A stretch of 64,000 nt of DNA from UBA932 sp031548545. GTDB taxonomy: Bacteria > Bacteroidota > Bacteroidia > Bacteroidales > UBA932. The DNA is taken from positions 1-64,000 of the forward strand of contig JAVBQY010000003.1 of assembly GCA_031548545.1 (NCBI GenBank), read 5' to 3'. This document shows, one piece after another, positions 35,770 through 43,770 of this stretch; position 1 is the first letter of the stretch; each line of letters begins with the position of its first letter. Under the pieces are notes generated by a model. The model was not told the origin of the DNA. It was given only the letters and a program-made list of their open reading frames with translations, and searched no databases. The position numbers were made by a program, and so were the translations under genes.

Positions 35770-37521
35770 ATGAAAAAACATTTCATATACTTATTATTTT
35801 TACTCCTTGCCACGACACAGTGCACGGAAAAAAAAGAGTTTTTACATGCCGAAGGTACACGCATCGTACATAAAGGCGAGAACGTATTGTTACGCGGCTT
35901 CGGCCTCGGCGGATGGGTGTTGCAGGAGCCCTATATGCTCCGGCTTTCCGGCATTGTAAACACCCAACAAGAGCTGAAAGACAGCATTGCAGCCTTGATA
36001 GGCGATGAGCGTATGCAGGCATTTTACGAGGCCTGGCGGACCAACGGCATACAAAAACAGGACATAGACTCGCTGGCGGCCTGGGGCTTCAATTCCGTAC
36101 GCCTGCCCATGCATTATAATTTGTATACGCTGCCCATTGCGCAGGAACCCGTAGCCGGGCAACAAAGCTGGCTGGAGAAAGGATTTGCGCTTACCGACAG
36201 CCTGCTGGCCTGGTGTAAAGCCAACCACATGTACCTGATGCTCGATCTGCATGCTGCCCCCGGCGGACAGGGCAACGACGTAGCCATCTCCGACGCCTCG
36301 GAACTTAGGTTATGGCAGAGTGAAGAGAATAAAACAAAGACCATCGCCCTGTGGCGTAAACTGGCCGAACGCTATGCCAATGAAGAATGGATAGGCGGCT
36401 ATGATATTATCAACGAGCCCAACTATGGCTTTCAGGACCCGGAAGACCGCAACGGCCTGGCCGAGCAGGAAAATGCGCCGCTCCGGCAGCTGATGGTAGA
36501 GATCACCCGAGCGATTCGCGAAGTGGACACAAACCACCTGATCATCATCGAAGGCAATGGTTGGGGCAACAACTACAACGGCATATTCCCCCTATGGGAC
36601 AACAACATGGCTATCAGCTTCCATAAATATTGGAATTTCAATGACCCCTCTTCTATTGCTCATTTTTTGAAAATAAGGGAAGAACAAAACGCACCCTTAT
36701 GGATGAGCGAGTCCGGTGAAAACAGCAATGCCTGGTTCACCGATGCCATCCGCCTGTTTGAAGCCAATAATATCGGCTGGTGCTGGTGGACCTATAAAAG
36801 GATAGGCTTAGGCTGCCCCATGGAAATCATTGTTCCGGAAGGCTATAATAAGCTACTGGACTATTGGAGCGGCAAAGGCCCTAAACCTACGGCGGAAGAA
36901 AGCGTGGAGATACTGACCCGCCTGGCCGAAAACTACAAGATCAGCCATACTGTTTTTCACAAAGGGTATATTGACGCCTTAATCCGCCAGGCCGGCAGTG
37001 AGCAAAGCATAGCATTCAAACCGCACCTGCTGCCTGCACAGGGAACTTATGCGCTTTTTGCCTCGGATTATGACATGGGGCGCAGCGGCAGCGCTTATCA
37101 CGATAAGGATTCGGCCAATTACCGGGTATCGGACCCCAAACAGACCGGAGGCAACCGGGGACATCAATACCGCAATGACGGCGTAGATATCAGCCGCTCA
37201 TCCAATGAAGGCGGCAACGGCTATTGCATCAGCTATACCGAAGGCGGAGAATGGTTACAGTATACGCTTCAAGCCGAGACGGAGGGCGAATACGCCCTTG
37301 CGGTGACTGTCGCCAGTCCGGAAGGCAAAGGAAGTATCCGTTTTACGATGAACGGCATTCCGGCCGGAAATGAAATATCCTTTGCTCATACCGGAGGTTA
37401 TGACCATTGGAAATCATTTGAAGCCGGCCATGTCAAGGCCGTAAAAGGAGAAAATATTTTCAGGGTGTATATCGGCCGGGATGGCTTTAACCTGGAGCGC
37501 ATAACCTTCAGCAGGCAATAA
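35770..37521 (+). CDS. GH5 glucanase lipoprotein with C-terminal CBM6-like domain
   Basis: A 583-residue protein 8 bp after the second GH3 gene. Leader ends TTQC (lipid Cys about 18). The GH5 barrel begins with LLRGFGLGGWVLQEPYM; acid/base Glu216 lies in INEPNYG, nucleophile Glu314 in WMSESGEN. Residues about 425-583 form a beta-sandwich with EGGEWLQYTLQAE and a GFNLERITF end, typical of CBM6-type modules. The N-terminus resembles the exo-beta-1,3-glucanase group of GH5; linkage cannot be proved here. Last enzyme of the operon. Confidence 0.9.
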   Translation: MKKHFIYLLFLLLATTQCTEKKEFLHAEGTRIVHKGENVLLRGFGLGGWVLQEPYMLRLSGIVNTQQELKDSIAALIGDERMQAFYEAWRTNGIQKQDIDSLAAWGFNSVRLPMHYNLYTLPIAQEPVAGQQSWLEKGFALTDSLLAWCKANHMYLMLDLHAAPGGQGNDVAISDASELRLWQSEENKTKTIALWRKLAERYANEEWIGGYDIINEPNYGFQDPEDRNGLAEQENAPLRQLMVEITRAIREVDTNHLIIIEGNGWGNNYNGIFPLWDNNMAISFHKYWNFNDPSSIAHFLKIREEQNAPLWMSESGENSNAWFTDAIRLFEANNIGWCWWTYKRIGLGCPMEIIVPEGYNKLLDYWSGKGPKPTAEESVEILTRLAENYKISHTVFHKGYIDALIRQAGSEQSIAFKPHLLPAQGTYALFASDYDMGRSGSAYHDKDSANYRVSDPKQTGGNRGHQYRNDGVDISRSSNEGGNGYCISYTEGGEWLQYTLQAETEGEYALAVTVASPEGKGSIRFTMNGIPAGNEISFAHTGGYDHWKSFEAGHVKAVKGENIFRVYIGRDGFNLERITFSRQ

Positions 37522-37578
37522 AATTCCGCAGGCCTTTTATGAATAACCACCGGTCCTGCCTTATTCAAAAATTTAATG

Positions 37579-37586
37579 TATATTTG
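37579..37586 (+). promoter_or_regulatory. -7 box TATATTTG of the sugar MFS gene
   Basis: TATATTTG 39 nt before the ATG at 37626; no clear TTTG at -33. It would let the transporter be made separately from the enzyme operon. Confidence 0.5.
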
Positions 37587-37625
37587 CAGCATTAACCCTT
37601 GATAGAATCTTAAACAATTCATTTT

Positions 37626-38909
37626 ATGACACAAACCAGACAACAAGACAACACGGTTGCGATTATCATGATGATTTTCCTGTTCGGGATGATCTCTTTC
37701 GTCACCAATCTTGCCGCCCCTATGGGCGTCATTGTAAAGGAACAGTTTGAAGTTTCCAACGTACTCGGCATGCTGGGTAACTTTGCCAACTTCCTGGCCT
37801 ATGCCTGTATGGGTATTCCGGCCGGCTTACTGCTCCAAAAAGTAGGATACAAGAAAACCGCACTCCTCGCCGTAGCCATTGGCTTTGTTGGCGTAGGCAT
37901 ACAGTTTCTATCCGGGGTAGCCTCCAGCTTTGTGGTATATTTATTGGGCGCCTTTGTCGCCGGTTTCTCCATGTGTATGTTGAATACGGTGGTCAACCCC
38001 ATGTTGAACACCCTTGGCGGCGGCGGTAAAAAAGGCAACCAGTTATTACAGGTAGGCGGCACGTTCAACTCTTTGGCCGGCACCATCACCCCCATGCTGG
38101 TGGGTATGCTGATCGGTCAGGTGAGTAAAGAAACGGCCATCTCCAATGTAAATCCCGTATTGTTTATTGCCATGGGTGTATTTGCTATGGTGTTCATCGT
38201 ATTGTCGATGGTCTCCATACCCGAACCCCACCTGGCTAACAAAGTAGTAGCAAAAAGCAATGACCAATACAGCGCCTGGTCTTTCCGTCACTTCATATTG
38301 GGCGCCGTGGCTATTTTCGTATATGTAGGTGTTGAAGTAGGTATCCCCGGCACGATGATGTTGTTCTTATCGGACACGACCGGTGCAGGTGGCGGACTCA
38401 GCGCCACCACGGCAGGCTTTGTAGCCGGTACCTATTGGTTCCTGATGCTGATCGGCCGTTTTGCCGGCGCCTCACTCGGGCATAAGATCTCCAGCAAAAC
38501 CATGTTAAGTACGGCGGCCTGTGTAGGCATAGCGCTCATCCTGGCGGCTATTTTCTCGCCTGTAAGCATGACGGTTTCCATCCCTGTTTTCACCGGCTCG
38601 TCGTTTGCTATGACACAGGTTCCGATGGGCGCCCTCTTCCTGGTATTGTGCGGGCTCTGCACTTCGGTGATGTGGGGTGGCATTTTCAACCTGGCGGTAG
38701 AAGGCCTGGGCAAATATGTAGCCGCAGCCTCCGGTATTTTCATGACCATGGTAGTTGGCGGCGGTATCCTGCCCCTGCTGCAAAATTTTGTAGCAGACAA
38801 GGCTTCCTATATGGTTTCTTACTGGGTACCCGTAGCCGGATTGCTCTATATTCTGTTCTATGCAATGATCGGGCACAAAAACGTTAACGACAACATTCCG
38901 GTGGAATAA
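37626..38909 (+). CDS. MFS sugar transporter, FHS/GlcP-FucP-like
   Basis: A 427-residue, 12-helix protein. The first helix pair (MIFLFGMISFVTNLAAPMGVIVKEQF type), the loop PAGLLLQKVGYKKT and a C-terminal half with LCTSVMWGGIFNLAVEGLGKY match the fucose/galactose/glucose:H+ symporter group used by Bacteroidetes for hexose uptake. Following the glucanase operon, its most likely cargo is glucose released by the GH3 enzymes in the periplasm. Confidence 0.88.
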   Translation: MTQTRQQDNTVAIIMMIFLFGMISFVTNLAAPMGVIVKEQFEVSNVLGMLGNFANFLAYACMGIPAGLLLQKVGYKKTALLAVAIGFVGVGIQFLSGVASSFVVYLLGAFVAGFSMCMLNTVVNPMLNTLGGGGKKGNQLLQVGGTFNSLAGTITPMLVGMLIGQVSKETAISNVNPVLFIAMGVFAMVFIVLSMVSIPEPHLANKVVAKSNDQYSAWSFRHFILGAVAIFVYVGVEVGIPGTMMLFLSDTTGAGGGLSATTAGFVAGTYWFLMLIGRFAGASLGHKISSKTMLSTAACVGIALILAAIFSPVSMTVSIPVFTGSSFAMTQVPMGALFLVLCGLCTSVMWGGIFNLAVEGLGKYVAAASGIFMTMVVGGGILPLLQNFVADKASYMVSYWVPVAGLLYILFYAMIGHKNVNDNIPVE

Positions 38910-38948
38910 AAATCACCCGTAGACCCTTAAAATTTGAGCGTCGAAATG

Positions 38949-38988
38949 CAGGCCGCAGGAAATAGGAGCTCCTATTTTCTACGGCCTG
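38949..38988. repeat. 40-bp near-perfect palindrome, possible terminator
   Basis: Two 20-bp arms meet without spacer at GAGCTC (38966-38971); pairing is broken only by one mismatch (38956/38981) and one G-T. There is no T-run on either side, so it is not a standard intrinsic terminator, though it could still stop or protect the MFS transcript. Confidence 0.7.
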
Positions 38989-39006
38989 TCTTAGTTGAAA
39001 ACATTT

Positions 39007-39038
39007 TTTGACCGACTTGAATCTTTTTATTATTTTTG
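39007..39038 (+). promoter_or_regulatory. Consensus promoter of pepT, leaderless
   Basis: TTTG at 39007-39010, 20 nt, then TATTTTTG at 39031-39038, a full match to the Bacteroidetes consensus. Only TAAT separates the box from the ATG at 39043. Confidence 0.75.
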
Positions 39039-39042
39039 TAAT

Positions 39043-40329
39043 ATGTCAACATTACTGCAACGATTTTTACGCTACGTCGCTTTCGACACCCAATCGGATC
39101 CGGATTGCTTGTCACGGCCCAGTACACCAGGCCAATCGGCGCTATTGCAATTATTGGCCGGAGAGCTCCGGGCATTGGGCATTAAGGCGGAAATCGATGC
39201 CAATAGTAATCTTATGGCCTTTATTCCTGCCAATAATGGAAAAACATGTCCATCCGTAGCCTTTCTCGCCCATGTGGATACGGCGACGGAAGTGAGCGGA
39301 AAAAATGTACAGGCCCAGGTCATCGGGCCATATGACGGAGGGGATATTCCGCTGACTGCAACAGACAATAAGGTATTACGCCCTGCCGACTTTCCGGCGC
39401 TATCCCGCTATAAAGGACAAACCATCATTACCTCCGGCGGTAATACCCTGCTCGGGGCCGATGATAAGGCCGGCGTGGCCATTATCATGCAGCTGGCCCA
39501 ACACCTTTCCGAACATCCGGAGCTACCGCACGGCGAACTACGGATAGCCTTCACACCGGACGAAGAAACAGGCCGCGGCACCGATAATTTTGACATGCAG
39601 GCCTTCGGGGCCGATTATGCCTACACCTTTGATGGCGGCGGCATCGGCGAGCTGGAGTATGAGAATTTCAATGCCGCCCAGGCTACATTGACCGTACAGG
39701 GCTGTAATATGCATCCGGGCGAGGCAGGCACAACGTTCCGGAACGCCCTGCTCTTACTCGAAGCCTTCAACCGGCAACTACCGGCCGGCCAGCGGCCCGA
39801 AACAACCTCCGGTTACCAGGGTTTTTTCCTGCTATCACAAGTGCAGGGCAATTCCGAAAAAGCAGTAGCCAAATACCTTATACGCGACCATAGCAGCGAA
39901 CTGTTTGCACAGAAAAAGGCTTTTTTGGAAAGCCTTGTTGACACACTGAACCGGGAGTATGGCGCCGGGAGTTTCAACCTGAAAATAACCGACCAGTATT
40001 ACAACATGCGCCCCCTCATCGAACAACAAATGGAAGTGGTAGAGATCGCCCTGGAAGCTATGAGGATGGCGGGAGTAAAGCCGGATGTCAAGCCCATCCG
40101 GGGCGGCACCGACGGGGCGCGGCTGACATACATGGGGCTCCCCTGTCCCAACCTCTTTGCCGGCGGGCACAATTTCCACAGTATATATGAATTCGTGCCG
40201 CTGCAAAGCATGGAAAAAGCGCTTGAAGTAGCCTTGAACATTGTCCGATTATATGAAAACCACCAACCACCACCAAAACCGCCGCAACTGGGACGAGACC
40301 CTGCGGGAAATCCCCTTTGTACGTATTAG
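39043..40329 (+). CDS. pepT: Peptidase T (tripeptide aminopeptidase)
   Basis: I start at 39043 (MSTLLQRFLRYVAFDTQS), which aligns with PepT starts; the in-frame 38995 ATG lies upstream of the promoter. The 428-residue M20B enzyme has metal ligands in AHVDTA, GADDKAG, DEETGRG, TFDGG and FAGGHNFHS. It releases the N-terminal residue of tripeptides in the cytosol. After the normal end of the family (IVRLYEN) about 25 extra, Pro-rich residues read into the start of the comEC gene, an overlap of 77 nt. Confidence 0.93.
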   Translation: MSTLLQRFLRYVAFDTQSDPDCLSRPSTPGQSALLQLLAGELRALGIKAEIDANSNLMAFIPANNGKTCPSVAFLAHVDTATEVSGKNVQAQVIGPYDGGDIPLTATDNKVLRPADFPALSRYKGQTIITSGGNTLLGADDKAGVAIIMQLAQHLSEHPELPHGELRIAFTPDEETGRGTDNFDMQAFGADYAYTFDGGGIGELEYENFNAAQATLTVQGCNMHPGEAGTTFRNALLLLEAFNRQLPAGQRPETTSGYQGFFLLSQVQGNSEKAVAKYLIRDHSSELFAQKKAFLESLVDTLNREYGAGSFNLKITDQYYNMRPLIEQQMEVVEIALEAMRMAGVKPDVKPIRGGTDGARLTYMGLPCPNLFAGGHNFHSIYEFVPLQSMEKALEVALNIVRLYENHQPPPKPPQLGRDPAGNPLCTY

Positions 40330-42409
40330 CCTCGCCTTCCTGACCGGCATTATCTGTCCATCCATAACGGGCTTCAGCTACCCGGCAGTCGGTATAACAG
40401 CGGCTTTATTTTTGCTGTATATCACCACGCTGCCCTGGCCTTTCGCCCGAATTTACCGCTACCAATGGCTTAACGGCTGCGCCGGCCTGCTGTTCTTATT
40501 TTCAGCAGGCACCAGCCTGGCTCAGCTACAACCGGCAAGCAGTTCCCTGCCTACGGATGAAGACATCTATATACAAGCCGTGGTCGACAAGAAAGCCCAA
40601 CGCACCGGCCGGTATATTAAAACGCCGGTAACAGTGTACCGCTACGGCCGGCAAGCGGCCGGCAGCGCTACAGTCTCCTCCGCCCCCCGCCTATATAGTA
40701 TAAAGGAAGCCTCCCTGCTCTATCTGGAGGCCGACAGTGCTCAGGCTCTCCCGGAACTGGGAGATACCCTAAGCGCATGGGCGCGCCTGAATACGCTGGC
40801 GGTGCCTCAACATCCGGGCGAGTTCGATTACAGGACCCACATGGCCCGCAAGGGTGTTTTTGCCACCGGCTTTGTGCGCGCACACCATTACAGACTGTCG
40901 CCGGGAAAAACAACAGGCTGGGCCTACTGGCCGGAACGCCTGCAGGCGCGGGCCGAAAACATTTTCAGGGAAATGGGGTTACAGGGAGACGAACTGGCCG
41001 TGCTGAATGCGCTCACCCTGGGAGACCGTACAGCAATAGACCAGGAACTGAACCGGGCCTTTACCATAGCCGGCGTAACCCATATACTCTCTGTTTCAGG
41101 GCTCCATGTCGGGCTAATCTTCGCTATATTATCCAAATTATTATCCTTCCTTGGAAAAAGAAAACGGGGACTCGTCATCAAAAACACCCTGATAATTATA
41201 GTCCTGTGGAGCTATGCCGCCATTTCGGGGTTCTCCCCCTCGGTCAACCGGGCTACCGTTATGTTTTCCTTTGTCCTGGCAGGAAAAATCATGCAGCGGG
41301 ATATCAGCATTTACAATTCACTGGCGGCTTCGGCCTTTTTCCTGTGCCTGATCAACCCTTTCAACCTGTTCGACATCGGCTTCCAACTCTCCTACCTGGC
41401 CCTGCTGTCCTTAGTATATTTCCAGCCTTACATTTACCGGCTGCTTTACTTTCCCAATAAAGTAGTCAATTACATCTGGGAGGTATGCAGCGTATCCTTA
41501 GCCGCCCAACTGGGCACACTCCCACTAAGCCTTTTCATATTCCACCAGTTTCCCAATTATTTTATACTCTCCAACCTCTGGGCCCTCCCGCTTACCGGTG
41601 TGACCACCTACCTTAGCGTAGCCCTGCTGACCCTCAACCGGCTGCCATACGTATCCGCCGTTATCGCCTGGCTATTGGAAAAATCACTATGGTTACTTAA
41701 CAGCGGCGTAAGGTTTACCGAAGCGCTGCCTTACGCGGTAAGTGAACATATCGCCGTGTCTGCACCGCAATTATGGCTGATGTCCGCCCTCGTACTGCTC
41801 TTCGCCCTCTATATCGAATTCCGGGAAAAGCGGCTCCTGTACTGTTCGGTCCTCCTCCTCACCGCCATCCTCAACCTGAACCTGCAGCGTGCAACCGGCA
41901 ACCGGCAGCAACAGCTGTTGGCCGTTTACAATGTCAAAAACAGCGCTTACATCCACCTGATTGATGGAAACAATAGCCTGGCACTGAGGGATAGCGCCAG
42001 CCTGACAAGGGACTTCAGCTTCAATCTTCAGGGCTTTTTCACAGACAGGGGCATACGCCGGGATAGGATGCAATGCCTGCAGACAGGCGTTCCGCTCTGC
42101 AACCGGCGCCATCAGCACTTGGCCGTTTACCGGAATTTCTTTATCTTTGGAAACAATATTATTAAAGTACTCAGCAGGGAGGATCCGCTCCCTTTTCACC
42201 CCATGATGATAGACTACCTGATTGTAACTGCAGCCTGCCGGCAAGACCCAGCATCACTGCTGGATATATACCATCCGCGGCAGGTGGTAGTGGACGCCTC
42301 GGTGCCGGCCTACCGCAGCCGGTTATGGAAAACGGCTGCCGGCGAACGGCAGGTAGCCCTGCACAATGTAAAACAAGACGGCGCTTTTATTGCCCAACTT
42401 TCAAACTAA
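40253..42409 (+). CDS. comEC: ComEC/Rec2-family DNA uptake channel
   Basis: Start chosen at ATG 40253; a TTG at 40241 is the alternative. The 718-residue protein has an N-terminal membrane and OB-like (DUF4131) region with the GEFDYRTHMARKGVFATGFV motif, then the competence domain of multiple helices with the family signature HILSVSGLHVG (about residue 280). The C-terminus (about 555-718) is short and lacks a clear HxHxDH metallo-lactamase motif. ComEC carries single-stranded DNA through the inner membrane in transformation. The 77-nt overlap with pepT suggests coupled translation. Confidence 0.9.
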   Translation: MKTTNHHQNRRNWDETLREIPFVRISLAFLTGIICPSITGFSYPAVGITAALFLLYITTLPWPFARIYRYQWLNGCAGLLFLFSAGTSLAQLQPASSSLPTDEDIYIQAVVDKKAQRTGRYIKTPVTVYRYGRQAAGSATVSSAPRLYSIKEASLLYLEADSAQALPELGDTLSAWARLNTLAVPQHPGEFDYRTHMARKGVFATGFVRAHHYRLSPGKTTGWAYWPERLQARAENIFREMGLQGDELAVLNALTLGDRTAIDQELNRAFTIAGVTHILSVSGLHVGLIFAILSKLLSFLGKRKRGLVIKNTLIIIVLWSYAAISGFSPSVNRATVMFSFVLAGKIMQRDISIYNSLAASAFFLCLINPFNLFDIGFQLSYLALLSLVYFQPYIYRLLYFPNKVVNYIWEVCSVSLAAQLGTLPLSLFIFHQFPNYFILSNLWALPLTGVTTYLSVALLTLNRLPYVSAVIAWLLEKSLWLLNSGVRFTEALPYAVSEHIAVSAPQLWLMSALVLLFALYIEFREKRLLYCSVLLLTAILNLNLQRATGNRQQQLLAVYNVKNSAYIHLIDGNNSLALRDSASLTRDFSFNLQGFFTDRGIRRDRMQCLQTGVPLCNRRHQHLAVYRNFFIFGNNIIKVLSREDPLPFHPMMIDYLIVTAACRQDPASLLDIYHPRQVVVDASVPAYRSRLWKTAAGERQVALHNVKQDGAFIAQLSN

Positions 42410-42417
42410 ACCTGATT

Positions 42418-42888
42418 ATGGCTGAAACACTCATCCTGCCCGCCAATGCCGGCAAAGAAGAAAAATACCGGGCGCTCCTGCCTCAACTCAAGGCCCTGCT
42501 CGACGGAGAGCGCGATCCTATCGCCAACATGGCCAACCTATCGGCCGCCCTCAAAGAAGTGTTCAACTTCTGGTGGGCCGGTTTTTATCTGGTCCGCGAC
42601 AATGAACTTGTACTCGGCCCCTTTCAGGGTCCCATTGCCTGCACACGCATCCGCTTCGGCCGCGGGGTTTGCGGCGCTGCCTGGGCCTCCGGAGAAACAA
42701 TCATCGTACCCGACGTGGAGGCCTTTCCCGGACATATCGCCTGCAGTTCCGCCTCTAAATCCGAAATTGTCCTGCCCTGGAAGAAAGACGGGCACATCCT
42801 GGGCGTATTGGATATAGACAGCGAACAGCTTAACCATTTTGACCGTATTGACGCCCATTACCTCGAACAAATCCTCCTCCTCCTTTAA
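42418..42888 (+). CDS. msrC: Free methionine-(R)-sulfoxide reductase (GAF domain)
   Basis: Starts 8 bp after comEC (MAETLILP); a longer in-frame ORF from 42325 runs inside comEC and is less likely. The 156-residue protein is one GAF domain with NFWWAGFYLV and the three conserved cysteines of fRMsr in GPIACTRI, GVCGAAW and HIACSSAS. It reduces free Met-R-sulfoxide in the cytosol with thioredoxin. Third gene of the pepT-comEC-msrC group. Confidence 0.93.
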   Translation: MAETLILPANAGKEEKYRALLPQLKALLDGERDPIANMANLSAALKEVFNFWWAGFYLVRDNELVLGPFQGPIACTRIRFGRGVCGAAWASGETIIVPDVEAFPGHIACSSASKSEIVLPWKKDGHILGVLDIDSEQLNHFDRIDAHYLEQILLLL

Positions 42889-42927
42889 AATTTTACCGAC
42901 GAAATCGAAGTAAAATAAAAGAGCGGA

Positions 42928-43752
42928 CTACTTTAAGCCGTAGTTCAAACGCACTGTTACACCCAAGGCCCAGGGGCGGACGGCATCCGCCATATCAACC
43001 AAAGCGCCGTAAGCTAAATGCGCCGGAGCGGAAGACGCATAAGACACCAGGCTATTGGAGGGAGCTTTCGCCCCGACCGGGTTCATGCCCCAATCAAAAT
43101 ATACCCCCGTATACAACCTCCAATGCCCGGATAAGGTCCACTTATACCCGGCTTCGGCAGCCAACATAAAAGCAGTATTGAATTTCAGGTCTGCTTTTTC
43201 GTCCACAGCCCGGTTATTGTACAAGCCTAAAGCAGGCTCATCACTATAAGTCACATTAAGCTGCCGGCTATAGGCCGTAGTCGTTAAGACGCCCGTTTCC
43301 TGCGCTTTTGCACTCAGGGGAATAGCAATCTTCACCCCCAGCGCCGCATAAAACGAAGAAGGGGTCGGGCGCTGAAACTCCATCATCAGCGGGATAGACA
43401 GAAAGCCGGCTGCAACCTTTTCCTTATAACCGGTATACGCATAATTAAAATCAATATCAGCGCCTAAATCCGACCGCATAATATTGGTATTGGCAAGGCT
43501 GCCGGCCGTGGTTTCCGCATTATAAAACGCCCATTCAAGGCCGCTCCTCACCGACCACTGCGGTGAGAAGATGAGATGGTAGCCGAGTCCGAACTTTCCG
43601 CCCCAACCGGGGCTATAATCTGTTCCCGGAACCGTATAATGGAGTGTAGAAAGGCCGCCGCCGCCATTTACGGAAAATTCATGGCGAAGCTGAGCCATTG
43701 CGGGGGCGCCGATCAAAAATAACAGTATAAATAGTAATAGTTGACGTTTCAT
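42928..43752 (-). CDS. Outer-membrane beta-barrel (PF13568-like), partner barrel 2
   Basis: A 274-residue exported barrel; leader ends PAMAQ (about residue 20). About 10-12 amphipathic strands with aromatic girdles (FSVNGGGGLSTLHY, KFGLGYHLIF, GVTVRLNYGL at the end) are visible. It is a clear paralogue of the 281-residue barrel at 50080-50925: both start with HE-SVNG-GGL-TL-Y and share YTG/LSGF-EK and final strands. It lies 18 bp after the 2101-residue cargo gene and ends the operon. Confidence 0.82.
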   Translation of the reverse strand: MKRQLLLFILLFLIGAPAMAQLRHEFSVNGGGGLSTLHYTVPGTDYSPGWGGKFGLGYHLIFSPQWSVRSGLEWAFYNAETTAGSLANTNIMRSDLGADIDFNYAYTGYKEKVAAGFLSIPLMMEFQRPTPSSFYAALGVKIAIPLSAKAQETGVLTTTAYSRQLNVTYSDEPALGLYNNRAVDEKADLKFNTAFMLAAEAGYKWTLSGHWRLYTGVYFDWGMNPVGAKAPSNSLVSYASSAPAHLAYGALVDMADAVRPWALGVTVRLNYGLK

Positions 43753-43770
43753 TGTAATTCGCTTAAAAGA

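Noticed and set aside
37526..37560. Terminator after the GH5 gene
   Set aside because: The stem (GCAGG with CCTGC) is short, has a long loop and a mismatch, and lacks a T-run.
42893..42919. Hairpin TTTTAC/GTAAAA between msrC and barrel 2
   Set aside because: Only six AT-rich pairs; too weak to call a terminator.
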